In this document: positions 27,501 to 42,500 of the stretch, one piece after another
Position numbering within the stretch: position 1 is the stretch's first letter
Layout: each line of letters opens with the position of its first letter
Source of the DNA: Rhynchonema sp. JSB1_4
Lineage: Eukaryota; Nematoda; Chromadorea; Monhysterida; Xyalidae
Direction: 5' to 3'
Length of the DNA stretch: 64,000 bases
NCBI GenBank assembly: GCA_030248065.1
Contig: JASAMV010000646.1
Coordinates: 24,423 to 88,422 of the forward strand
The notes under the pieces: model-generated
Database searches by the model: none
What the model saw: only the letters and a program-made list of their open reading frames with translations
Told to the model about the DNA's origin: nothing
Program-made: the position numbers and the translations under genes

Positions 27501-30500
27501 TTAGTTATTTTATTCAGATAACATTTTATGTAGCGCGGTTTTTCTTATTGGTCGCCCTCATTCGGTCAAGAAACAGGCCGGCGCATGGGTCCAAACTTTT
27601 TTTGAGCCTGAAAGTATGTGTGTGCGCCGGGCCTGGAGACTCGTCAGGCTCCGAACAGAAGGTCAGGATACCGTGTATGTATACTTGAGCAGTGTCGTAA
27701 TGACGTGCACAAGATGTTGCTTAGTCTCCGAGACTACCAGCAGCACACACGAAAGTATACGTAACAAGATAAAAAACAAAAAACGAAGCAATCGAAAGTA
27801 ATAAATGTTACTGTTCTTGCAGCCGAAAGCACGTGACAGTGACATGTCACAAGCGTTGTGTCGTTATCTGTGCAACAACGTGCTGCCGCTGTTGACCAAA
27901 TACGCGCATTTGTTTGGCGATGCCGAGCACGCAACGGAGCTGTTGGATGCCACATTGCACACGGTGCGTCACGCATAGGCCTCATTAGGCTGAGAGTATG
28001 GACCGAAATGGTATAAAGTTAAGCCCAAGTCTGCGCCCACACTGACGTTTTAGGTCCGGAAGAGGCACAGTGACTGATATTCAGGCCTGATGCCAAGGCT
28101 AACTTTTTCGGCCTTGTTGGGCTTGAAAAATTGGTCAAAGTGGTTAGGCTAACGTTTTTTTGGTCGATTGGTGGTTTCTGATACCTACTGTAGTTATAGA
28201 ACATATGTAGTACAGTGAGTTTCAAACTTGACAGAGGGGTGCACCAGGGTAGCATCCTGTTAGAGTATGTACCTGCCCAGTGTACACACCTACATATATA
28301 AAAGGCAGTAACTTTCACATCAAAATCATTCGCAAACATTACATAATCCTTAAACTTGTTGCGCGCAGGTTTACCGAATGAACAAAATGAGCACGTTGAC
28401 CAACAATCAAATCAATTCAGTGCGTGAGTTCCTTGTGTCGTTCACACGCGAGCTGCCGCCGGCGATGTTGGTCAAGTTGTTGAGGAAGGTCATCATCGAC
28501 ATACCAGTGCTCAATCAGACTTCCATCACGCCACTGACGGTGAGCGTGTGTGTGCCAGGCCAGGCTGGCTGGCTGATGTTTCAATTGCGCCGATTATTGT
28601 AATAACGTTTTCAGTCACACGCTAGCAGTTGCTTGCTTGAGTACACGTGCATGTGCACTGCACCGTCACTGACTTCTTCGGCACTGGGATGATGAATCAA
28701 ACCACACCGCAATGTATTCCAGCTTATGACGCTGCACTACGACCGTTGCGGCAAGTATTATGGCGGTGGTAACTCGTTTGGCGTCGCGTCAGAGTTGGAG
28801 AAACGTCTGTCAATGAAATTATTCGTGGCCATTTTCGACTCGCTGGGCACCAAACCCTACAATCCGGAGTTGTTTGGTAGAGCCTTGCCCTGTCTCACAA
28901 ACATTGCTGCATCGCTGTCGCCCGATTATGCGTTGACATCGGATAGCGGCGATGACTTGTGAGTGAAACATTTGGTGTACACACTTGGTAAAAATTGTGA
29001 ATATCCGGCATTGAACATGGTGATCTGATCTGCCTTCAAAGAAAAGTCAAATGACCTGGACCAGGCCGAACATGACCGGCCACCATGGTTAATCAGATTG
29101 GGTCCGGTATGTGGACATAAAATTAGTCATCTGCCTTGAACGCAATATTCCACATGATTGGTTTTCTGCACCAACTGGCGCACCTGTCACTCTTCACAGG
29201 GCGGCACCGCAAGCCGAGGGCCCAAATGAAGATGCCTGGCAGCCGATCCCGGTCGATGTGAGTCAGATCTCGTTGAGCGCCGAGCTGGAGGAATTGGTGG
29301 CGAAATTCGCCGAGCATTTCCACGACAGCTGGGCGAGTCGCAAGGTATGCGATTTATTAGCCCTTTAATTGTTTTGTAACTTTTTACGAAAACACACCCA
29401 TTTTGATCTAAACAGGTTGACAAGGGCTGGACGCACGGCGAACGGTACAGTCGCGTCGACCTCACGCATCCACGTCTGAAACCATTCAGCTTGCTCAGAG
29501 ATTTCGTGAGTTTTTAGAACAAGAGATAAAGCTTTAAATTGTCCTGTGACGTCTCCAATCCAAAGGAATGGATTTTTCTGCAAAAAAATATTTTGTGACT
29601 CTTCCGATTATAAAAAAGCTACATTGATGGAAAACATTACTCCGTTACTATGCGCACAGTATATTTGCTATACGCACAGTGTATCACAAGTCACAAAAAC
29701 TACAGTTTTTCGAGAAAAAACACCCACTAAAAATACACAGGAGCAAAATTTCTACAAAGAGCGCTGTGCGGAGTGTCTACGTTGCGCACTGGCGTTGGGA
29801 TACCAGATCCAGCTACAGGACCCGGATGCACATGAACGGGCCTCACAAGTGCAAGCCGCCGTTGATGAAAGGTGAGTACAAGTTGGCACAATGCCAATGT
29901 CGTAGTGGTGCACAAGACCAGATTCGTGGCGGTTGATTTTGACATGGTAGCCCCAGGGTTGGGCAAAAAACGTTTTTTTCCAAAAAAAAAAACAAAACGA
30001 AAAAAAAAAAAAAAAAAAAATGGATTTCCTTAATTATCAGTGTACTTTTCCAGAAAAATCAGGGAAAATCAAGGAAACAGATAAAAAAAACGAAAACCCC
30101 CCCGCCTTTTTTTTAAAAACCCTTTTTAAAAAAAACCCCCCCCCTCTTCCCCCCCCCCCCCCCCCCCGTTGCGCATGGATTTTTAATTATCATGTATTTC
30201 CAGAAGTTGAGAGTGTCGGTGGGCAAATTTCAATTTCTCTCTACAATACACCACTGCCGTTACATGATGCGCAAATTATGGTTTCAATTCTATGTGCATT
30301 GTGCACCGCAACATTCTGGTATTTTACTTTTCACACTCTGTATATCAATTTAGCTTGCTCCATTCACCCCAACCCGAATGTTGGTCTTGGGTGTGAAGCT
30401 ATGCAGACTCAAGCTTCATCGCTAACTACACGTACATGTCAACCGATGATAACCCATATGTATGTACCTGTATATATATATGTATGTGGACTATTTTTTC

Positions 30501-33500
30501 ACATAATTTCAGCATCGAAAACTACAACCCGCGACCGGTTGACCTGGCCAACATGACCGTTGAGTCTGACATGGTCACTTTGGCCGAGAAACTGGCCGAA
30601 AACAGCCATCTGATCTGGGCCAGAGGCGCACTTGACCACTTGGCCACCGCTGGGGGTCAAATGCCGATGAATGTTGTCTCGTTTGACCTTTTGACCGGCA
30701 CCGAACGACGAAAGGACCGATTCAAAGCCACCGAAATCGTCAAATTCCTGCAATACCAGGGATATCGACTTGTTAAGTAAGTTATGACGAATACTTTGAA
30801 ACTATGGAAAAATGTGCACTAAAAATTGCTGGCTGAAGTCACACCCTGGCCTTTCGCATTCCTTATTTCTCATAAATTTTCTTTCCCTTTAGAATGGCCA
30901 TAAGGTTTATTCTTTTAGCACAACAGCCGTTTTGGAATTCCTTTATTATTTCTCTGTCCCATCGGTCACTTTATGAACCAAAATAACAACAACCAGAAAA
31001 CCCACACATATCTGTATATAAATGCAACCCAAAGCTTTTCTTTATGAGTTCTTTCTTTTATAATATTATATTATTTTTTCCTTTCACACTGTTGCTTGCT
31101 AACACGCTGTTGGGCGCTTTCTCTTGCTCTTTTCACCCTCGCCACGCCAACAACGCCACCTCACCAACGCTTCGCAAACGCGCACACACACACACACTCA
31201 TTTGTGAAACATCACCACGTCGCTTGACACATGTGCAGTGCTGGCATTGGCAGGGAGGACTCGCAAGCATTACTCGCCGGCGGAGGAGGGGAAGCCGACG
31301 CTCGATCGGTCGAGCGACGATTCGCCTATGATTCGTTGGAGAAATTCATCAAATACTTGGAGAACTGCTCAACGAGAATGCACATCGTCAAACCGAGTCA
31401 GGACCTGTCCAGACGCAACAGTTTCCGACTCGCCAGCAAGGACGTGCGATTCTTTGAGAAGGTGCGTTTTGTTTTTAAAGATGTTTGTTGCTGTAACGTA
31501 AAGGTATGGTGCGTACAGGAGCGCAACACCTTTGCGTAACACTTAGGCTGTGAGCAGATAAACGAGGAATGGCAGATTTCTGCATTCCGCATTCCGCGTT
31601 TATCTGCTAACCTTTGCGGAATTCTGCATTTCTGCAAGTAAATTTATGCTTTTGGTCAAACCTCTCAGTTGCTGTTTGTGTTAACACGCAACATCTTGAG
31701 GTCAGCACGCTGGAAGTTGTCATCGTCACCCAAGCACGCACCATTCCGCAAAGGTTAGCAGATAAACGCGGAATGCGGAATGCAGAAATCTGCCATTCCG
31801 CGTTTATCTGCTAAACAATTTCCGCATTCCGCGTTTATCTGCTCACAGCCATAGGGCTTTTTGGTTTGACTTGCTGAAAGTCAAGCACACTTTGAATGCC
31901 GGCAAAGGGCATCCAAGCCCTACGTAGTTCTGGACTGTTAGTGATTTGAAAGGCTGAACAATTTGATGTCGTGCTCACTGAGATTGAACTCAATCCTTAA
32001 TAAACCAAGGTTATGCCGCACATACAATATGTATACATATGACCTCCAGCAAGCTCTAGCGTTGCTTCAATATTCAGGTGGTACTACCCTTGATTACGTC
32101 ATACTTCAACGCGCATCGATCGTATCTGCTGGATCAAAACGCGGCATCCGAAAGAGAGAAGGAAATGGTGACCAGGTACAAGGCATATTTGTTCATTTGA
32201 ATATTTTCGATCAGATAGGGTTTTGAATCGATCACAATTGTTATTTGTTTCAGTCTGTTCTGCCGTTTGGCACACATGATGAGGATGAAGAATCGTGGCC
32301 TTGGCACCAACGCTAGACTGACGGTCACTTGTTTGACCGTGCTCATCAAAGCGTTGGATCTGAAGTTAGTACATACATACATGCCGATTTGTATGAGAAA
32401 AGAATCTATTTTGTGTCTCTGAAAGTGTATTTTTGTTTCACACCTGATTATCATCTATCCAGAACGCTGGTCAAGATCAACTCGGATGTGCTGCGTACGA
32501 GTCTGTTGACGTTCTTCAACAATCAAGCGTCCGACCTGCACGAGGCCGTCGCACAATTCCACGCCGATGGACAATACAGGTGCGGGCAAGTGTGAAACAT
32601 CAACCGGTGTGCCAGTTTGGATGCAATATTGCAGTCCTACTCTAATATGACTTTCAGCGCAATGCGTGGCGCGAACATCAAGAGCTGGCCGACGCTGGAG
32701 TTTGTGTGCCAAATGACCATACCTGCGTTGACGGCGTTCTTCAAGCATTGCGCCATGCAGGGATTCGGTCATGATCTGCTCGGTTGGTGACTGACTGAGC
32801 ACTTCATTTGTTGTGAGCACATTTCGTGCTTATATCTTCGTACCGAAATAATCCTGCCGATTTGGTCACGATTTTTTTACTATTTTATGATGGTTCGGTC
32901 TCGCCCCGAAGACCGGGACTAATCCAAACATAATGTAACTAAGCAAGGCCTAAATCGTCTTTACCTGTGGCCTCCTCGAGCTCAATTGGGCCTTTTGGGT
33001 CTGAAACGTAGCCGCAAATAGTTTGTCGATTGTTTTCAGTCGAGGAAATCCAAGGTGCGTGCTACAAATGTCTCAACAGTCTGTACTATCTGTCGACCAT
33101 CTCGCGTCAGCACACGCATCGAAACTCAATCAACAACGAGATCACCAAGTCAGTCGTGGACGGATAGTTACAGGCGGTTCTTTTCTCAGCCCGATTCAGT
33201 TTTTGACATATTAGGCATGTTGTTCATTGCGTCTGATCGGAATTTACTCCTTTTGTTTTTGATCACGCGACAGATATAGCATGATGAACAAGGCATCGGT
33301 CACCTCCGGTTACTGCTACTGAGTTTATCACGTGTATACGTATAGTTGTTCGCATCGTTGAATGAAGTATATTCGAGACGGGGTATCGTGCCAGTAATTT
33401 CGTCCACCGTAATTACGTAAATGAGCTGGGGCGCACTGCTCGAAATTGGTGGAATGAGTGAATATCAAAAGCGGGAAAAGGTCACGAAGCGTAACCAAGA

Positions 33501-36500
33501 CAAGACGATCGATCACCAGTGATGTAGTTGGTCCGAGCAAGAAAGCTAGCTAGCTGGAGGGGTCCGGCGCAAGAAAGCTAGCTAGCTAGCCGGGTACCCC
33601 GATTTGGGGGGTATTGGTCCAGAAGTCAAAAACAGGGGTAAAAAAAATTGGTCGAAATTATGTTAAAAATAAGCCTTAAAATGTGTATTTTTGTGCACCT
33701 GTGAGAAAATTTGTACGAATTTGACCATTTTGGCCCATAAAATGGTCATTTTGGCACTAAAATCAACACTTTTTCTACTTGGTGACCGGAGCAAGAAAGC
33801 TAGCCAGCCAGTTTGGGGGTATGGGTTTCGGAGCAAGAAAGCTACCTAGCAGTTGGGGGGTAATACCCCCATACCCCCCAACCACATCACTGTCGATCAC
33901 CATGGTCGATATCGACCAATGAGTGTTATCATGCGATCAGTGGTCCAAATCGAGGTCAATTAAATATAAAACAAAACAAAAAAGATGTAATTTGATTTAC
34001 CTAATTTTTCAGACACATTTCGTCCATCGGTGTCTGTCTGTCAGCATACGCGAGCGCATTCCCGGTGGCGTTCCTGGAGCCACACTACAACTCCAACAAC
34101 AAATACTCGGTGCTGGCCAAGTGGGCAGAACAGGGATCGGTCGCTGTGCAAGGTTGGGCCGATTGATTGGTGCTTTCATCGGGGGTTTCGAATTTTCGAA
34201 TTTGCTACCTAAAAGTTGAGTACTCAAGGCGGGCTGCCATCTGCTCTGATGATGTTTGAAATGCGGGTATTCTGTGGGTGGAGGTGGTGATGCGAGTGTA
34301 CTCGGGTGTCAGTTGCATACAGGGCAGATGTAAGCTCATCTTTACACATTAGGAAAGAAGACACACAGTTTAAAAAATAAAATTCGCAGAAATGATGCAA
34401 AGTTTGGCAACGCAAATTCCGACGTTGGAAAAATTGGTTGGCGAAATTGAGCAAGCGGCCGACAAGAAAGTGCTCTACAAAGACAACTGCAAGATCTTCG
34501 ACGTTGATCTGCCACTGATATGCAGCTACCTGCACTATTGGTGGTATTATGGACCCGAGGGACCCAATCAGACCGAGTATGTTCCAGTCTAATGTCTGAA
34601 ATCGATTTTTTCGCTGTCGATATGTTTATCCTGTTGTGAAAAACAATGATCTGAAAATGTTTGTCTCCGAAAAGATGTATTTGAACAAATAAGTTAGATA
34701 GTATGTAGATCACGCCATATAGATATTACTGTCGAGCAACAGAACGAGCTCACTCCGATATTTTTTGTATGTTTTCAATGAATAATTTTCCATACATATG
34801 TATTCATCAGTTTTATTCAACAGAAAACAAATCACGGACGTGACCGCCGACTACGTGAATCGTGTGTTTGTGGCCATTCTGAAGATGGTGCTCTACACGA
34901 TCGGGGAGGACAATTCACCGTGGATGGGTAGACTGCAATGTTAGTTCGAGCAATTTTGTGCCACTTTAAAACGGTACACCATAAATTTTTTATAATGTCG
35001 GTCGCACGTGTTGTGGCATAGAGCATAGCGAAATGTTCATGCCTATCTGGGACCAGAGGTTGCGTTGAGAAGCATCACAGTCGCCAAGCTACACAGCAGG
35101 AATAACGCAGATATATCTGGTATTGCCGTATACTAATACACACGCGTATTTTTGTGTGTATACAAGGCACGATTTTTTCCTTTGTTAAACGCGTCACTAA
35201 ACTTAACGTTCCGGTCCTGCACTGGTCATCATGTGACAAAACAAATCTAATCAAGCGCAAAAGTTCCGATATGCACAAACTCATGTTGGCGGACGAAGAA
35301 TATAATTGTTCATTGTCCCATGATTTTATCGATTTCTCCACAAAATTGCCTATTTTGCAGTCGCTGCGTCGCAAATCATCCAGCACGTCACCACCGACCC
35401 GATGGCCCCGTACGTGCAGCCAATCATCGAGAAGATCGCAACGTGTGCCGAGGCTGCGATGAAGGAGGAGGACAGACTGCGCACGCATCCCGAGGAAATG
35501 GATGAAGCCGCCGTGGGCGCGGTGAGTTGTCACTGGTGATTGTACATAGATTAACGAACCATGAAGGACGAATTACGGTAGTCAATACCCAACCTAGTTA
35601 CATGTACACCCTCCTTTTCAGAACCACGCCAAGCTGGTTCGTGATGTCTATTCGATATTCCCACTATTGATCAAATACACCGATCTTCACCGGTTAGTGC
35701 GCACCAGTGTATGTAGTTTTATCTGTTTAATTCACCACGCAGTTAAAAGAGCATTAATCAGTGATCACCACCACGCACATTTTCAACTATACATTCAGTG
35801 CCAAATGGCTGAAATCGCCATCAATCGAAACCGACAAAGTGTACGAATGCGTGGCCGTTATTTTCGAGATCTGGTATCGATCACAGGTGTGTGCGTGCGT
35901 CCGCCTTTTTGTTTGTTCACACATCAGTTTCTTTTCAGTGTTTCAATCTCATCACGTCAAATCGATCGATATAAACAGCATATTTCAGCATTTCAAACGC
36001 GAAGAGTTGAACTTTATGGCCGTTTTTGACGAAGCACCGGCCGGCGTCAAACCAGCCGGCAGAGCACTCGGCGGCAAAAAGAAACGTCGAGGTTGCGTCA
36101 ATTTTGCGACTTTCATTTGTGTCATACTAGAATTATATTCAAAGTGAAACATCACAAAACCTACAGAGCCGCGCAAGAACAAGCACGCCAACAGCACGGT
36201 GATCAGCTGTTTCAAGCGTTTGCTGCCCGTCGGTCTCAACATATTCGGCGGGCGTGAGCTGGACATTGTTCAACAGTCGAAAGAGAAAAATTTGAAGGTC
36301 TGTCTTTTTTAACGATACTGAATTTTCAAGAAAAACACATCAAACTAATGAAAAATCTGAACTTCCTTTGTCATCCGCAGGACGAGAAAGAGGACAAAAT
36401 TCGCGAATTCATTCGTCAGCTGTTGGGTATTCCAGAGAAGGTATCTGTCGACCACGCTAGATTAATTTCGCTTTTAAAATAATTTTACAACCTCTTCGGC

Positions 36501-39500
36501 TGTCGTTTAAGACGGACCCAACTGACGTCAACACCTGGCAACGCAACTTGTATCACAAGATTGGCAAGTCGCAAATGCGTGGCATCAATGAGATGTCCGA
36601 AGACGCCGTGGTCGAAAAAATTGCCAATATGGGCAAGGTTTTGGCCATACTTCATTCGGTAAGTCGCACTTAGTTAAATCAACATCTCTGTCGTTTCAAC
36701 TGTTCTTGATTACCAGTTGTTGTAGTTGAAAGTTGTTTATTGTTGTTAACATTCCATGGATAAACGTAAGAGATGCAATCATCCGAGCCCCAGCATTTAA
36801 CTGATAGTATACGTCTCTGTTTATGCGAGTGCAGGACACGCTCATTCAAGGTTTTTTGAATAACAATCTTGTTCCACTAGTGTCAGGATATGAAGGTCTG
36901 TACAGACACACATCATACACTAGCTGCTCGCAGCTGAAAAGCCCATTGCTTTCATTTTTATTTTCTTTTCCCGGGCGTTTTGCAGTTTGATGACAATTTT
37001 CGTTTGATGTTTTGTCTAACAAGCCTATTTTAGGGTCGTCGGACCTCCTTCCTGATTTCTATGCTCCCACCACTTGTCACATACCCAATCTTACCTTAAT
37101 ATCATCATCTGCTCACATTTGTGAACATTCCCAAGTTATTTATACTATCGTTTTTCATACTGGATTTTGGAAAGTTTTGTGATTTGTCAATTATAGGAAT
37201 TTCAAAAAGGACGTTATCGCGAGGTACGTTAAACGATCGGAAAACAGTTCTACAGAGAGCAGCACTATTTAAATATCCACCGTTCTTGTGCGTGATTTTG
37301 TCACGTGTCCTACGTTTTGTCTGTCTGCTTCAAGCATTTTGACTGCGTGTTGAATCTTCGCTTTCTCTCAATCGTACTGTCATTGCTGTGTTTGTTTGTG
37401 TGTCTGGTGCATCAAGGATACACACATTTCGTCGGAGAGCTACCAATTTGCATCTGCCTATTTTTCTTCTTGTCGCTGTTCTTGTTTTTCAGAAACAACT
37501 TGTGCAAAAAATATCTTAAACATCGATAACTGATGCCAGCATGCGTATTCTGATGCACCGGACAACAATGCTTGGCCGATATCCACCAAGTATGGCTTCA
37601 AAATACCACGCTTAATGATTACGAAGTATTAATTTTATCGCTCAATAATGCTTCTTTAACCTAAATGTTCGTTAGTCCGTTTTGCTTAGAGGCGTAGTGT
37701 TAATGAGATATTGTTTTCACACACGCACAGCTTCACACAGCAAGCTCGCTCGCTCTCTAAAACAATTACATAGCAAAGCGCACCGTCCTGGTAAGTGTGA
37801 TGTTATGTCTGCTCGAATAACTTAACCGAGTGTTTAGTCCAAGGGGCTTTTCAGTTGCGTGTTGGTTTCTTGTGAGCAAAATCTCCACAATCTCCTTCAA
37901 GGAGCTCAGTGCTCTTGTCGACTTTCTTCTTTTCTTCATTGTTTGTGCTTTGATTTCAGACGTGCTTTTGAAACTGTTATATTCATACATTTGAGCGTTA
38001 CACGAGTTTTCGGTGGTAACAATGATGTTCTGAACTTAAAACAAAGCCTCCAACGAATCCCTTGTGTCTCAATGTGCTGTTTATGTGCCTAACAAGCAAT
38101 TGGACATATTTTAACCATGTTCTTAACGCCTCTTGTGCTCTTCCCCCGTCGCTTCGCACATCTGCCCTACGCATCTGTGTAACAATCAATTTATTCAATC
38201 CAAAGGATTAAATGTGCCAGCACTGCTCCACTCAAAACAGTCGTCTTTCTCTGTTGCAAACCATTTTCACCAACTGTCTTCTTCTCCGCATCTGAATATA
38301 GCTACATGTGTACCCATACCTGATTGACCGTAGGACCTGTGTGATACTGACGAAATCTTTAGCAATAATGGTATCTCCATCGGATTTCACTGCTGTTATC
38401 CGACACGAGACGTACGATCCAATCGTGAAATGTGATGTAGACCATGCACTGATGTACCCCACCAATGCCTTACACATGTCCTCTTCACGAACACCTTGTT
38501 CAACAACCATACCTGATTCACGTCCTTCTCAACTCATACTACATACACGTATTTGACGTGTCGTGCCCAGGCGTGTAGCGTGCAGCCCATCAACCCATCG
38601 TTCTTTCGTGTTTCAGTTCAGAGCTGGAAAAGTGAGTTTGGCAATGTGTCTATCGAACCAAATTGAGAAAGATAGAGAGAGAGAAACCAACGCGTGGCTT
38701 ACATACAGCAACCGAGAAGTGTGATACATCACTGGCTCTAAACGTGCCGGTGTCTTGCGTATATCTGGTCGGCTGGTCGCTTTCCTGGTGGAAGCTTGTA
38801 AAATAGGTGATCAAATCAAGCCAACCCACACGAAACGTGACCAGTCTCAACGTATAGATGCTTGTTGTAAGCCACGGAGCATCAACCCGCACTCAGACCT
38901 TGCTATCTGCATGCGATTAGCTACCGGTCACGATACATCACATGCCTGCAGTGTTGCTATTTACATACAACCGCCGATTAAGGAGCAATTTAGTTTAACA
39001 GCCTGTGACTAGTAGTTGTGCTTGTGCATGGTGTTGACTATTTGGACCCGTCTGTGCGCCGAAACGGTGACGGCCTACTAACATCTTGACGAACTTCAGG
39101 ACTCCCTCGCACGCTGCCATAGGCCTAAACAGACCGACTATCAGAATGTTTTACCGTTTAATGATCGTCATAAGTCGCTGCGTGTATACGTGCTGGTTGA
39201 TTCGTAGATCGTAACACGGTGTACATCATTAACGATCGGATTGGCGCGCAGGATGTCCAAAGACTACTGAAGAGAGCATGTAAAAAATACTTTGTCCGTG
39301 GCATGCGTCAAGAAACCAGATAAAACAACAACAGCAACACGGCAACTTTTCGGCCTGATATTCTGCTCTCTAACTTTAAAAATTGGTACACAGAGCACTT
39401 CCGCCATCTTGAGCCAGTTTGAGAGCAGTTTTGGAAAGCGTTAGATCCTCAGTCTAAAAAACGGCGCTCTCATTTGGCACAAGAAGGTGAGCAGAGTGCT

Positions 39501-42500
39501 CAGCGGACAGACGAGGCTTATAGATTAGCATCGGAGACACTCTGTCTCCAGAACGGTCCACTGAACACTTCTTCTGACCGACCGAAGCCGAGTCTGTCTG
39601 CCCGATCAAGAGTACCAATTATTGTCATTGACATTGACACGCGTGAATGTCCGATACGCGTATTAGGACCATCGTCTCTCTCTACACACACATTCTTGCT
39701 CTACGACCCCCATTCCCATTCTAGGTCGAACATCCGCAATCTTTATCCGAGGTGTTGCGAAAAGTTGTGACCAGTCAGCGCAAACGAGCTGTGGTCGCAT
39801 GCTTCCGTGCCTCTGTAATATATTCCCTGCCGAGGTTGGTGTGTTCCGGACACTTAATGCCCTTTTCGTACTAAATCGTTGTGTTTCTTGCATGTTGTGT
39901 TGCTACATACCGTACACCATCGTTTCAGTGCATGTTCTTGCACGCGTACGCACGCGCAATCTACACCCGTACTAATTAAACGCCGAAAACTTGGGCAGTA
40001 TAGTGGACGTTTTTATTGTTTTGTTTCCACACACATCATTTTTTGGATTTGGATCTTTTGAGTGGCAGTATTGCTTTGGGATAGTCTGCGTTGATTTCCT
40101 TGGTTAGCTCAGTATTTTTTATTACACAAATCTTCTTTCATCCAGGTCGGTTCTATTGTTTTCTATTCTTTTTTTGGCCACTACAGGCCACAGAAAGCAC
40201 GATATTTACTATCGCTGATTTGTACGCCACGAAGTTTTATTGTGTTGACATGTTGGTTGGTATCGGAAACACAGCTGTTAACCAATGCTATCAAGCATCT
40301 GGAACTGTTTTCAAGTCCGATTATTTGAGTTCTGATGCCCTGCCAACGGGCACTGTTTATGCCGTGCGGGACTATTTGCATAGTCGAGCCATGCTGTGTG
40401 CTGCACAGTGGCGCGCATGTGTGTGTGTTTGCCAACTGATGTTTCACACAATGACAGGTGTCAGGGTTGCACAAGGACGAAGGCGGTCAAGAGCTGTTGA
40501 AGGCCAAGGGCATGACCGTCGCGCGCAAACAGATGGTCACGAATCTGATCACCGCACAGCGAATGTCCACTGTCGAACTGTAAGACTGTTGAACTGGTTG
40601 GGGGTATTCACTCACCACGATCGCAGACCGATACGATAGGAGCACTAGGATCTCAATTCCCCTTGGTCCCCTTTTACGGTCGTGGAGCAATAGAAAGTTT
40701 TTGGTGAAAAGTGGATCCAAGAGGTAAGAGGTTTAGGTCGCGGAATTCGTATGTATCTGGTTCTCAATAGGTAAACTACAAACCCCCGGATACCACTTTT
40801 GAGCAAAATCGATTAGATGACCCCAAATGCTACATGACCTCTTTAAGCACATTAGAGGGGTCGCGTGACCAAATGTACATCAGATTCAGGTTTCCGGACC
40901 CAAATTACCCGCTGGGCCCCACTTTTCAAACAAAATTTTTTCGTGCTCCAAAACCATCAGAGACCAAAGAGAGTCGCAATTTTACTGCTCTTGGCGTATA
41001 CTATCTGCATTATGGTAATCGCTGAGATGGTTAAGTTGCTTGCGTATACGCTTTCGTTTAATAACATCAACACACGGCACTCATTAACCAATCACATGGT
41101 CAACTCAGGTGAGTTCAGATTTGATGTTAAGAGTGTGATTCGGGCTCGTTCTGTTCAGGTGTGCAGCAGCGCATGAGCGTTTTTCGTTAAGTTTTCTCAA
41201 CATACATAGTACAATTTCCATAATGTAAAGATAAAGCCGATCAATCATTCACCTTTTCAGGCATCGAGCGATTAATCTATTTCTTCCCACTTTCCGCGAA
41301 AAATGGTTGGCCGATGAAGACTCAGGATTGGATATGCTAGTGGCAGACATCTGCGTACGTTGTTCGTTTGAACGAAGTTAGCAAATAGAAACATACTTGA
41401 AGCAATTTAAATTTCCAGTACGAACCCCCGCCGGAGGAGGGCGCCATTAAGCCCGAAGAAGAGGAGGAGGAGGGCGAAAAGGCAGCTGTAAGTCACACTC
41501 TTATGACTGATAATATGATGTGTCCCGAAGGAACGACTTCAAGTACATAAGCATAGCAAGCGCGTTTTTCAGAAACCGGACCCGTTGACACAGCTGGTCG
41601 AGTGTTTCCAACGAGCGGCTACCAGCGAACAACAACAAGCGATACCCATCTTTGACGACATGCTCTATCAGACGTACGCGATGGTGCTCGCGCAGAGCAT
41701 ACACGTGCCCGATGACGCGATGTTCACTGATGAGGAGGACATATCGGTATGTGAAACATCAATGAGAAGGACCCCGGTGCAGTTTCGGTCGTATGAAAGA
41801 TAGAAGGCAAAGTAGGTATAGTACTGCGGCACCACACCACGACCACGGTAGTTACGAAGGACTTCAAACTTGATTTGGACCTGCCTCCATCTTTTGAGCA
41901 AGAATACGTACCTCTCTAATTGAGACATCGTCTGATCAGTGCTAAGCTTGGATCGGAGCTCAGAATATATATATCAGTGCTAAGCTGGTGAGCTGATATT
42001 TAACTTGATAAACGTTACTGACTATAAAGCGTTCGTTTTCTCTGATTATTTTATTGTCGTACATGAATATTTCTGACGTTCCGTTTTAGAACCCGGATGA
42101 TTTTGCAGTAAGTCCGAACGAAATTTGAGAAGCAAGCCAACCCCCTCAGCTTCAAGACTTATATACTTCGAGTGAAATCAGACCAACATTTTTAAGCTAC
42201 TGAAATCATGCTTTCTGGGCACCCACTCTGCGCCTGAATGTCTTTTGGTTTGTGCGCTGCTGCCTTTCATTCATGCTTTCTATATCCAATATGCTCTTGC
42301 ATATAAACTCATCACTTCATTCACAACACCATCCCCACACGCTTATGATGCTTTTCTCTTTATTTCTGCGCGGTCTGATTTTCTCTTCCATTTCATTATC
42401 TGACCATCAACACAATGTTTCAGGCCAAAGAGGAGGCGAATGACATCCTGGTGTCGGAGCAGATCCGCCTGTTGGGCCGAGGCGTACCGATTATGATCCT

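Noticed and set aside
30020..30556. 178-codon frame through homopolymers
   Set aside because: Crosses poly-A/poly-C and only its last part overlaps the RyR exon in another frame.
39474..39770. Nested gene in the 3.8-kb RyR intron
   Set aside because: 98-codon frame without motifs or coding bias; the opposite-strand frame is similar.
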